DNA of 64,000 bases from Venturia oleaginea (lineage: Eukaryota; Ascomycota; Dothideomycetes; Venturiales; Venturiaceae): the NCBI GenBank assembly GCA_013176395.1, contig JABMLP010000005.1:1860001-1924000 (forward strand), read 5' to 3'. Position 1 is the stretch's first letter. Each line of letters begins with the position of its first letter. Positions 45,295 to 55,640 of the stretch are shown here, in pieces. The notes under the pieces were generated by a model, which did not search any database, had not been told where the DNA came from, and was given only the letters and a program-made list of their open reading frames with translations. The translations under genes were made by a program, and so were the position numbers.

Positions 45295-47405
45295 CGTGAC
45301 AGGCTTTGGGAGGCAGATTTGTCGGACCAGGATTATTGATTAATGTGGTTGCTGTTGGAGAAGGAGATGAAATCAGAGGCTCGATGAAGGATGACTTTAT
45401 GATGGGAGAGGTGGCTACCTAGTTCTTGAGGTGAGTAGACTGATACCCGGTTGTCAATGTCACCAAAGTGAAGACTGGCGTAGAAGGGTGCTACTCAACT
45501 GCCAGAAGTGAGAGGCTATGGAACAAGTAAGACTCGCCCTCTGTGATGCTCCAGGCTTACCCACTAAAGTCCATAAACCCTCAAGCCATATCTGCAATCT
45601 CCCTCCACCCTCCATCACGGAACCCACTAAAAGGCCAATTGGTAATCAATATAAAAGAGCTGGGAAACTATGAAGTAGCCCCGATTTCAAGCCACGATCG
45701 AATCGACCGAACCACCGCATGCGAAGAAAAACCTCCAGTCCCCCCGAGGGGCTCACACCAGGACGTTTTGGTAACCATCTACCCTCCGGGTTAGGTGGAT
45801 TATCTTTTTGCTATTTTTTGTTCTTAGATGGTGGTAGTGGTAGTGAAGTGACGTTAATAGAAATATTAGCATAGTCGAGTAGGTGTTGAGCTTAGCAAGC
45901 TCTATGATGCTCAAACTACGCGTTCTGTGAGAGTGGAAACCTTTTCAACCTCAACAAATCTTGAGATGTGGTTGATGCCATGTCGAACTGCTGTCACTTC
46001 TCTTTCTAAGGATGTTTCCTCTAGTCAACTTGCTCACTTGAGATTCGGTCTCGAGCTTGGCAAGCTCCATGATGTTCAAATACGCGGTTTCTGAGGACAC
46101 GAGACTTCATTAATCGGAAGAGCTTCCAAGACGGAGCTGGTCTCATTTCAGCTCGCTGCTACTTCGAGTTCCTTAAATCACCTCCTCTAGTAAACTTGCC
46201 CGTTTGAAGCAACCTGCAATATGAGGGTTTCAAAAGGTATGATACTAACTCACCTCTGTCCATATACTTCAATTCGCCATAGAACAACCATTCGGATTGT
46301 CCATTCTCTTCCTTAAAGTCTCGCTGACGTTTTCTTCATTCGTTTCAGCTCCAATCTCGAACTGCGAAAATTCTCAGATTGTGATTTTAAATAGTCGTTC
46401 CACGTTAGACCACCCACGCTCACTCCGGAACAGAGATCAACAACAAGCATATTGATACCTCTTCAGATCCTGCGAATCGGGGATTGTTAGGTCAGCATGA
46501 ATCTCCTCCATCATCTTCCATACTTCTCGTCCGAGATCTCAGAAGTCGCCATTCACAATTAGGTATCAGCGGCAAGATTGCCAGTCCCCTGGGAAACCAC
46601 ATCGTCATCGATCTCCACCACACTCTGGCAACATCCGCACCCAAAGCAAACCCCACCAGGGTCTGGACTGGTGCTAGCGATGCTGCGATGTGTCAAGAAT
46701 AACTACCATAATAATACTGTGGTGGAAGATCCGACGTTCTCAAGGATCGAGATCTGCGCACAATGTAATCGTTCCAGCCTCAATTTGTAGGGTGGAGAAC
46801 TAACCTTGCGAATGATATATTACATGGTGTACCGATGTCGATGCTCAAAGTCTTGGTTTTCGGCATCGGGATACGGAGGTAGGCGTCGGCATATGTATGT
46901 AGTAAAGAGATGACGGCCTGAGCGACTTGTGGATACGTGCTATTGCCGATCGGCCCACTTGCAAATGAAATGTTGCCGAGCCGTACCTTTTTGTGAGATT
47001 GGTTGAGATGAGGGAGATGAACCGAAAAAATGCGGCTCAGGAGGAAAAGACGGGAGATACAAGGTTCGATTGTTCGATTCGACTATTCGTCGCTCTCTAG
47101 ATTGATCGTGTGCTCTGATGTAGAGACTACCAATCCATCCAAATCTACTAGGATGCATTACACATTCTTCCCCCCCCCCCAAAAAAAAAACAAGATCCGC
47201 CAATGTTCGAACCCCAAGTCTCTACCAGAGATTTTGTTGGTTTCCTAGTAACTCCAAACACCATGCTAATGCCTTGCCCCCTGTGGTATCTTAAACTTCG
47301 TAAAATGCATCAAAGCAAAAAGGTTATCATAAATGGTTCCAAACGTTGAACTCCGTTGAAAATATACTGCCATCCCCAAGAGGGGAATTAGCAAATCGCA
47401 TTCCC
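45295..47405. other. Long intergenic region with a diverged tandem duplication
   Basis: No gene is supported over about 2.1 kb. It contains a two-copy 165-bp repeat (45886-46216, listed separately) and an 11-C/10-A homopolymer junction at 47170-47190. Confidence 0.45.
45886..46216. repeat. Diverged tandem duplication, two copies of about 165 bp
   Basis: Unit 1 starts at 45888 with GAGCTTAGCAAGCTCTATGA and unit 2 at 46053 with GAGCTTGGCAAGCTCCATGA. Both continue with TGATG-TCAAA...TACGCG. Near their ends, CCTCTAGTCAACTTGC (46018) pairs with CCTCTAGTAAACTTGC (46184). The constant spacing of 165-166 bp shows a direct duplication that has since diverged. It does not encode a recognisable protein. 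Confidence 0.6.
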
Positions 47406-48378
47406 TCATCGCAAAGCTCTCGTCAACCATCTTTCCCACCATTTTCGCACTCCGATGACAGATGCTCGTCCGTCGTTATATCCTCTTGGTTTATCTGATC
47501 CGTCTGGGTCGCCGAGGATGGCGTTGAAGAACCAGAAGGCGGCTGCCACCCAAGCTGCCATGGCGACGCCGAATGAGATGATCGGCGAGAGGAGGTTGAT
47601 CATGATTAGGAGAGGCGCACTGTAGTTCTCTGAAATGTCGGGAGAGTAGATTAGGGCCAGTTGAATTTTGAGGGTAGGTGCTAGGATTCCAATGACTTGG
47701 AGGCGGAAAGTGGTGCTTTGGGCGCATAATCGGAATGGCTGTAGTAGTAGAAGCGCGAGGAGAGCGAAAAGAGTGTATATGAGGATGACCAGCGACACAA
47801 GCGGGTTGAATAGCGATAAGTAAAACTAGTCGAACGTCAGCTTGGGTAGAGAGTAATTCCAAAGATAGAGAGCGCCTAACCAGTATCTTTGCAGCCTTGC
47901 TCTCCAGAAGGACGCCGCTTATTTCGTCTCTCGGACCGCCTGTAGAGGTTGTATGACCGTAAGACCTCCTACTCGTTGAGGGCGTATGTCTCACTTGCTG
48001 CTTCTCCAGATCTCTGGCAGCACCATTTCCCGCCAACCAATGTGAATTTGATTCTTGGTATGAGATGGTTGAATGTCGCATTACTTGTGGTGCGAATCCA
48101 CCATAGGAGGATCTTGCAGGACTGGATACCATCGATTCTGAACTTTCTGAAAGAGCCTTCCCTAGCATAGGCGAATCCAACGACGAGCTTCCATATAAAG
48201 CTTCTGGCGAAGTAGAGGAGGACGACAGGCTGGGGGAGAATGGAGACTGCACTTTGTGGTAGTTGGACTTTGAGTAGTATGCATGCGGCAACCCTTGCCC
48301 GTGGAAACCCCTGTCGTCGGTGGCTGGTGTGTAGGCCATGGGAGGAGGCTGTATCAGTGGTGCTGCCGGAGGAGCCAT
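47406..48378 (-). CDS. Fungal integral membrane protein of unknown function
   Basis: Minus-strand exons 48378-47881 and 47825-47406 give 305 aa. The first 165 residues are Ser/Pro-rich and disordered (MAPPAAPLIQPPPMAY at the start). Immediately after the intron come the membrane segments LSLFNPLVSLVILIYTLFAL (about 168-195, probably one or two helices), then PLLIMINLLSPIISFGVAMA and AAWVAAAFWFFNAILGDP (about 245-285). A short basic tail ends WWERWLTRALR. I do not recognise the family beyond this topology; a similar layout (disordered N-terminus followed by three or four helices) is common in uncharacterised Pezizomycotina proteins. The intron is 55 bp with GTTAGG donor, and a CTAG acceptor. 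Confidence 0.68.
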
Positions 48379-49976
48379 GGTGGTGAGTGAGTGTAGTAGT
48401 GGTTGTATTACTATGTACGCCGGCGAAGTGTGATGGCTATGGGCAGTTTTGAGAAGGCCAAAGCAGGAGGCCCGGTTCTTTGTAAAGGAAATATCATGGA
48501 CATCCAAGGCAAACGCCCAAGAGTCTTGATCGAAAGAGATCATGGAGTTACCAAGAGTCCAAGACCTCCCAAGAAAGCCAAGACATGGCGCATCCATCTT
48601 GATCTTGTCGAGCCTCCGCACTCCGAGGGCACAAGGCAGAATTGCTCGTTTCTAACCATCCTTCGTTCCTCGCAGCCATGGTTGGCAGCGAGGCTCGAGC
48701 AGGTGAGTGTAGGACAGTCGGGAGATTCTGAGGTTTGCTGCACCTGTGAGATGTTGGCCTTGTGGTACGGCTGTCTGGTGAGGCAGGACGCCAACTACGG
48801 CCCGGGTGACGACGTTCTTGGTGCCAAGGCCAGTTCGTTTCAAGACCGCCCAGATGTGAGCAGACCGCGTTGGTAACGTTGTCGACAAATTACGATGGCA
48901 CAAGCCAAGAGGATGTGCGATATTGGCCTGAATTCCGACGCAAGAAGCTTGGTTCGCTGACTCCAAGGTATCGCCATGCTGAGCCTCGCTTGGGCCAGGC
49001 AAACCCATTCCAAGCCCCCACTCGTGCCTAGAGATCATCCTACACCCGGCTCTTGTCTCTTGGCTCTGAGCTTCCCATGGACAAATCAAAGTCGGAATAT
49101 CCGCTCATAGCCTTCTTGGTGAATCTCTCAGCTTCAGCCGGCACGAAGTGTGACAAGAACTGTTCGGAATAGCAAGTGGCTTCGCCGAGAATGCAGACTT
49201 CTTGTCCTCTGTCCTCGTTCGACATCACCATCGGACTCAGCATTACCAAGTCTCCAAGCCATTGACACTGTCGACCCTAAGCCCAACATTGGCCATCGCC
49301 ATTCCGCCTCCCCACTTGAAATCACATTGCGAAGGAAGAGGTGGGTATAGTAATTGCGTCCGTCCCAGCACTCCATTCTACCAAGAGTAAAAATCTATCC
49401 AATGTCTATATCGGTATGCCTGTGCACTTGGGAGTAGATAGGAATCTAACCAAGTTCTTGTTCCTCGCTTAAGGACTGAGCACATCCTTGCATTTGGGTA
49501 GACGCGCGCTCATTCGCTGACCCGGTGTTTTTTCCGGTGAACGGCACGCTGGATGCTTTGCGTTGATTGCGAATTGGCACTGAAACTTGGCGTTGCGCTG
49601 ATTTGCTGATATAAAGTAAAAGAAAGGGCAGTACAAATGTATCCATGGAATTAAATTTCTTCCCCGAACTTCAAGACATCTGAACAGATGCTGGAGAAGA
49701 CATATGTGGTGAAAGCAAAACTGTGTTCTACGATCACAGGCAAAAGGCAGCCATGGCCTAGAAAACAGCGCCCAGACCTCATGTCTTGACCGTGAGAACA
49801 AACAGGATAATCAGTCGATTCAGTCACAATTATTGGCAGGGATAAGGGTCATCTAGCCAAGGATCATCTAGCTAGGGGCCTGTCTCAGAGGATGGAGTCT
49901 TGGAGTGAACACGTTGCTTGCCACATCCAGGAAGTTCACGCCTGATTATCTTACGGTAACCCGTTCAAATCACTCC
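48379..49976. other. Intergenic, no supported gene
   Basis: 1.6 kb with overlapping ORFs on both strands (for example 48403-48876 and 48652-49089) that lack domains and contradict one another. No repeat was recognised. Confidence 0.4.
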
Positions 49977-52154
49977 TTAGTCATGCTCCTCCTCCCAACC
50001 CCATGCCTTTTTCAAGTCATGAACTGTTGTCATTGTCGGCCAAGCCAGTTCCGAGCCACGCTGCATCACCCTAAGCAAAGCTACCTGGTCCCGCCGTTCC
50101 GTGAACTTGTCCCCTGCGAGCGTGATAGCCATGCATGCTTTGACAAAGTAGGGCGGGCACTCATTCGACTGTGCTATACCGCAGATGGTCCGCACATCGT
50201 TCTTGATCTCCTCATCTGCTTCGTGAAGTGCAGCTCTTTGCCCTGGGCCCAGTCGGGGGATCTTAGGTGAGTGTGCTGTCAGCAGGATTTTTGCAAGTCT
50301 GTAATGCAGCATCCCCGTTCCAGCCACTTGACCGTTCATCCAGATTTCTGGAAACATTTCGTTATCTGCCGGCTCCTTGTAGTATATTGGAGTGAAGCTC
50401 GGTGGTTTGTACACCATCCAATCCGAGCAATACTGCACAAGATCCATGTACTTGCCAACGCTGTGCTCCCCATCGCCAAAGCAGTATCGAAGGGCTTCTG
50501 CACAGTGAGCAACCATTCTATTGGCCCATTTACAATCATCTGCAGGATCCAAGGACCGATCGATGTTACACAATTCAAGACTTGGGTGTATGGATCTAGA
50601 GTTCAAGAATGCGAAGAAGAGTTCCATGCGCAGACCAACCCAGAAGGCTGCTCGGCGAAGGCCACCTGATACGGCAGATCTTTCCTGAGCACCCATGAAG
50701 ATGTGAGTACCCAAAAGATGACTCTGAGCGCCTGTCCCAGAATGTGGAGCTACTCTAATCAGCGACCAAATACTGAAAGAGTGGCTCAGACAGTTTCTTA
50801 CATTCAAATTCTTCATGTTGCCGGAGTATGATCATGGCAGCGAGCAAGTTCTCGTCTTTGAGAGCAGCACTGTCATTCAACAACGGTATCAGGCTCCTCA
50901 GACACTCGGAATGATAGTTGTCTGCGATCCAGGACTCAGCTCCTGCAACTCGACTCAAATGTCTTGCAGATGCTGCGAATATCGCATTCAGCAATGGCGG
51001 GCATGATGCTGCCCTATTAGGTACCACGAGGGCAAAGTGACGTTTTAAATCACACAGGTCCAAAAAGGGAGCAATATTGTCGATGTAGTGGCGCATCAGC
51101 TTCGCTTGCCCGAGATCTCGAAGTGGCCATTGAGGGTTATCAATGTAGATCTGCGGTGGTACATTCGTCGTGGCATCAAGCATATCCGCTTGAAGATCTC
51201 TACGTGGTGATTTCGTAGATGAGAAATCAATCTCTAAAGACTCAGAATCGAATCGCTGGATCAAAGGCGACATCGAGATAGGTTGCCGACTGCTTGGTGT
51301 GACTTCACACTCGACGTCTAGTGGCGCAGGGGTGTGGTCGTCTATTGCGAACTCTGCGCCAGATGGAGGTTCGATTTCTACTCTTCGTCGCTTCGTTGGA
51401 GAGTAAAGCTCATCCCTTGGAGTGTAGAAGGTTGTTGGAGTTCCTGAGCCAGATCGCTGCTCTATAACTCGAGGAGTGGACACATGTCTTTTTGATGATT
51501 CTGAGGGTATGGGCGTCCTTTCTATTGAGACGCTGTTCTCGGTTGACAGGAGATCATGGTCGTATATTGTGGCGATTTCTTGAGTCTCGTCGATGAAGCT
51601 CAATCTTTTTGTCCTTGGCCAGGGTTGATCTTCCGCAAATACATACTCGCATGGCTGTCCAAACCCTTCGACAGTTCTAACACTTCAAAATATCAGACAT
51701 CGACGGGAAAACGGAGAGCAGTTGGGCATTTCTCATGGTCTTTTTGTAGTGCAGAATCGTATCGTACCTTGGATTCAGCTCATGTCGGACTTTAGAACAT
51801 TAGTCAATTAAAGAACAAGGTGAGGTAAACACGCACAACGTATATTGACTGCTCTTATGCATTCTAACGCCCCCCTTTCGCATCTCGAGCACTTAGGTCT
51901 GTGTTCATCGCCTAGCGTCACGTCTTGTTAGAGAAAATGAGCACTGGGGCTGTGGAGACTTCGCTTGCTAACATTTGAGATGCCTATCGATTGTTAGAAA
52001 TGTCGACAAGAAAATTGGACGACAAAACAAACCTGATGCGACAATTCTGTCAAATAGATTATCAGCGATTAGTAATGTTTGTTTTGGGACGTGTATTTCT
52101 TCTCACTTGGCAACCGCTTCGAACGCGTGTCGATGGCGACGACGATGTGGCCAT
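49977..52154 (-). CDS. Zn2Cys6 fungal transcription factor
   Basis: Seven minus-strand exons: 52154-52107, 52046-52033, 51983-51973, 51911-51840, 51789-51713, 51654-50802 and 50731-49977. They sum to 1830 nt (609 aa plus stop). The zinc cluster is assembled from four exons and has perfect C-x2-C-x6-C-x6-C-x2-C-x6-C spacing: Cys15, 18, 25, 32, 35 and 42 (GCQNCRIRHLKCDEHRPKC, then SRCERGALEC). Conserved pieces RHELNPRYD and EDQPWPRTKRLSFIDETQE follow. A Ser/Pro-rich region leads to the fungal-specific regulatory domain (from about residue 250: LMRHYIDNIAPFLDLCD, LRRAAFWVGLRMELFFAF). It is a nuclear DNA-binding regulator; targets are unknown. Exons 2 and 3 are only 14 and 11 nt. The exon 5 donor (GTTTTC) is the weakest splice call. 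Confidence 0.82.
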
Positions 52155-55100
52155 TTTATCAGAAATGAAAGGGGTAGGATGTCAGCTATAGGGTCTAAAT
52201 GAGGAAAATTGCGGCGACCGAAGCCATTGCGCAGAGTTCATGAACTGATCTGGTGACTTTTCGGCTCCATATTCTATTCTGAGCCTTTCGTGGAGTTGAT
52301 TAATGGGTCTATCGGCACGTTGAGCGGAGAACATTTGTGACGCTACTGGCGAATCACGAGGCCTTCTCATCGTTCTCCATAACCCCACAAAAGAGAGAGT
52401 TGAAGGGTTTCTGGTCATTATCAGGTGCGCTGCTCTGTGTTGGGTGAGAGTGCATGGAGTTCTAATTGTTGAGTTGCTGGTGGAACCCCGGAGTCTTCGC
52501 CGATCAGGTGCAGATTTCTCCTGGCGGGGATGCTTGCCTAGAGGCGACAGGTTTGAAAGCTGAGAACTTAACAAGACTTTGGATTGACGACGAGTATGGG
52601 CCTGGAAGATGACAACTCGACTCTCCAAACTCTGTTTGTTGAGCAACTCCTGCCCGACTTTGGAGTTTCCGAAGAACATCAGCCGCATGAACTGTCATTC
52701 TTTTCCATTCTTCCTCCATGGTCTCGGGCAATCGCGACAGGACCTTGATATATGTACAGCCTTCCTACGAGTTGAAGCAGTCTAATATCTCAGATTCGGG
52801 AGGCTGGGGCTGGGATTGTTCATCAGCAGGTTATGTGCAGGTAGTAGGATACGCGATAATATTCTTAACCTGGGGTGATGAGAGTTATCTAAATTTATGT
52901 TTTCGCTGGATCATTACAACCGTTCCCGACCTGACGTTTCGTGCAATTGGAGTTGTGTTGACTTCGAGGCGACGGTTCTGATTGCGGGAGAGGGGACGCG
53001 ATCATGGCAGCTCTCACATGGTCGCCGAAGGTCGTTAATCCATAATTATAGGACACCAGAACTCGATACATTGCTGTATGAGAGGGCGTTCCCATCTTCT
53101 GGAAGAAGTTGCTCAAACCATGCCTCCACAACGAATATCAGTCGCCTCGTTCTCTGACTTAGGAACGGACATTCCAGAAGCCCCGTTCAACAGCCTTTCC
53201 CTGCCGATGATCTCAATACCAGTCCTGGAGACAGCCGTGAAAGTCAAGATATATCCGAAACAGGCGCTGAGTATCATATGTGTTCATAGGAAGGCAAAAT
53301 CTCCCTGCTCACGTACCGAATGCAATTGTATCAAAGTAATGTTGAGTTATCTTGTTACAAGGTGGATGATACTGTACCTCAGATCAAGTAGCTGGGCCTA
53401 GATTCTCCGAGTAGCAGCCTCACTTTCCAGGCCAGGTTCGCTATCTAGGCAATCAATGTGAAGGCCTGTACTGTTGCGCTGCTTGCGCAAGGTGAAGCTT
53501 CTTAGCAGGAGATAGGGCCCACATTAATGAGGCTCTTGAAGGTAAGGATCCACTTGCTCCATTGCCGCATTTCCCGGTATGGCAATAGAATGTCCAGTTT
53601 TGAGGCGGAGAACGGCAAGGTAGATAGAGCGCAGAATCTGCCACACTTTTGTGAGTTTCAGCGAAGTACCAGATTGATGAGAATCAGGATTGGATCGTCC
53701 TCGTCCACGCGCCTAGGCCAGATAGACGGAAGTTATAGCTTCAATGCTTCAACGTATGCTGGAATAATCTGCAGAGCATGCTAGTACACCTTTTCATCAT
53801 AAATGGTCGAGGGATTGTTGTACAGGGGGGTATCGATGTTAATCAGCAGGTTTAACGCCGTTCTGGAATATTCACGCAAATATCTTGATCTATCGCATGC
53901 TGTCAAATAACCCAGTATACCAGAACAGAGGGCCCCGGTCGAAGCATACTGCCATCTATCTATTCATTTCATAAGTACATCGATATCGATCCCTACTAGA
54001 AATCGAACATCTCATTTACAGGACGGTGGAGCAAAATTGTAGAGCTTCGAGCCGCATGGAAGTGTAAAACCTGGGGCAGGGCGCGAAGACAAGCGAGTGC
54101 TATTTCAGGGTCCAGTCATATTAGACTTTCTTCTTTTGGGACTGTCACCTTGACGATATATCTATTCCATGTCTCATTCTCCCTCTGCGTTCTTGTTTCA
54201 AGGTCGACTGCACATTACGTTCTTTCTCTTCGGTGTCTTCGGTTTCCGTTCGAGTGAAGAATTCTCATGGACCCAGTAGACTGGGCGCAGGTAGATCGGC
54301 TATAAGGCCACATAGCGTGTTTCAGAGTTCTGTCGCCCGTGTCAAGGTGGGTTCAAAGCATGTTTTGCTGAAGCAACAGATTCCTTTCGTCTTCTTCTTG
54401 ACAGGCTTCTACCATGACTGAAAACAGAGCAGAGAAAACGCTGGTGGCTAGAAGCATTCGGACCAAGATTGAGAAGGCAGCGTATCTTCTTCCCGCTCAG
54501 GATTGCTTTGAAGACAGATGCGGTTTGTGTGCTCAGTATGTCTATCCCTGTCATTCGGCGCCGTCTTTGCAGGTGCATGCAGCGAACCAAATCCTTTACG
54601 GGCAGTCGAGAGACCAGTGCTAGCAGCCAGCGAATGAGAGACATGTTGAGTAATGGCACGAATCTTCAAGTTTGCAATCCAATCCGAACCGTTTGCCTTG
54701 GCAGTTCCCCATGGCCTCTTTTGCACGCTGAAGTGGATACTCGGTACAGCTGAGCAGAAGGCAACATGGAGGCCAGGAGGTGGAGCAGCAGCAGACGCGA
54801 TTGTCTCCATCACTTGACAAAGTGACGAATAAGCCTGACGCTTCGTGGCTTTTGCTCCATGGGACCGTGCAATTTGATTGGCGTGTGAGCGATCTATTTT
54901 GAGAAGTGGTAGCGGTTAGAAAAACGCTACGACCAGAGGCAAATGCAGAGCTGAGAAATACACTTCCAGACGCCATTATTCGCATTACCTAGGTGAAAGC
55001 CGAGATTCCCACAGGAGAACGGTCATGTCCAACATTATTTGAGCCTTCTGAGCAAACCCCCTACCACCTCGTGCCACCTACCTTTGCTATAGTCGACTCT

Positions 55101-55640
55101 ACTCTGTGCTCCGACTTCAACCTCCATCTTGTGCTGCTTTCCCTCTCGACATCCACATCCTCGCCAACCCAAACATACCTACAACAACGGTCCCGATTCC
55201 CCCACCACTACTGTCGCCGCATGCCATTTTGATTCCCGTCGGCCCAGCGCCGCATTCCCTTGCCCATTCAATTGTAATACATACCTACGCGCCTACATAC
55301 AGAAGCAAGCGCTTCCCCAGAACGCAGCCGTCCAGTCCCTCATTGCTAAGCGCCCACTGCAAGCTGGACTTGCAGCATCTGCATATCTTCTCCAATTCTT
55401 CAGACTAGCAAATATCCTTCAGAGCGATAATCCGGTACGTTGTTTATTCGCCAGGTTTTCTTTGTGGAGAATGGGCAGCATCCTGGCATTGAGCTTGTCC
55501 ACTTCTGAGGCGTGTAGGGTCTCAAGACGGCACCTTGGACAACTGCCTCATGGCTCGCTCGCTGCCACTGCTCACCACTCCCAACCACTTCTAATCCTGT
55601 CTGCTGTTGCTCGCAAGTGGTAGTACTTGCTCGCGACACC
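52155..55640. other. Gene-poor region with possible decayed coding remnants and a DSP leader
   Basis: 3.5 kb without an intact gene. On the minus strand, short coding-like pieces (52731-52510 MEEEWKRMTVHAADVLRKLQ; 53640-53520 LRSIYLAVLRLKTGHSIAIP) are interrupted by stops and may be relics of an old gene. From about 55000 the sequence becomes pyrimidine-rich and is probably the promoter and long 5' leader of the phosphatase gene; a 164-codon upstream ORF (55129-55623) is likely incidental. Confidence 0.35.

Noticed and set aside
52895..53131. Small minus-strand ORF beginning MWRHGLSNFF
   Set aside because: Isolated, no domain, and in a region without consistent coding signal.
55129..55623. 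164-codon ORF upstream of the phosphatase
   Set aside because: Pro/His/Ser-rich translation of a pyrimidine-rich leader, no domain; more likely untranslated or an upstream ORF.
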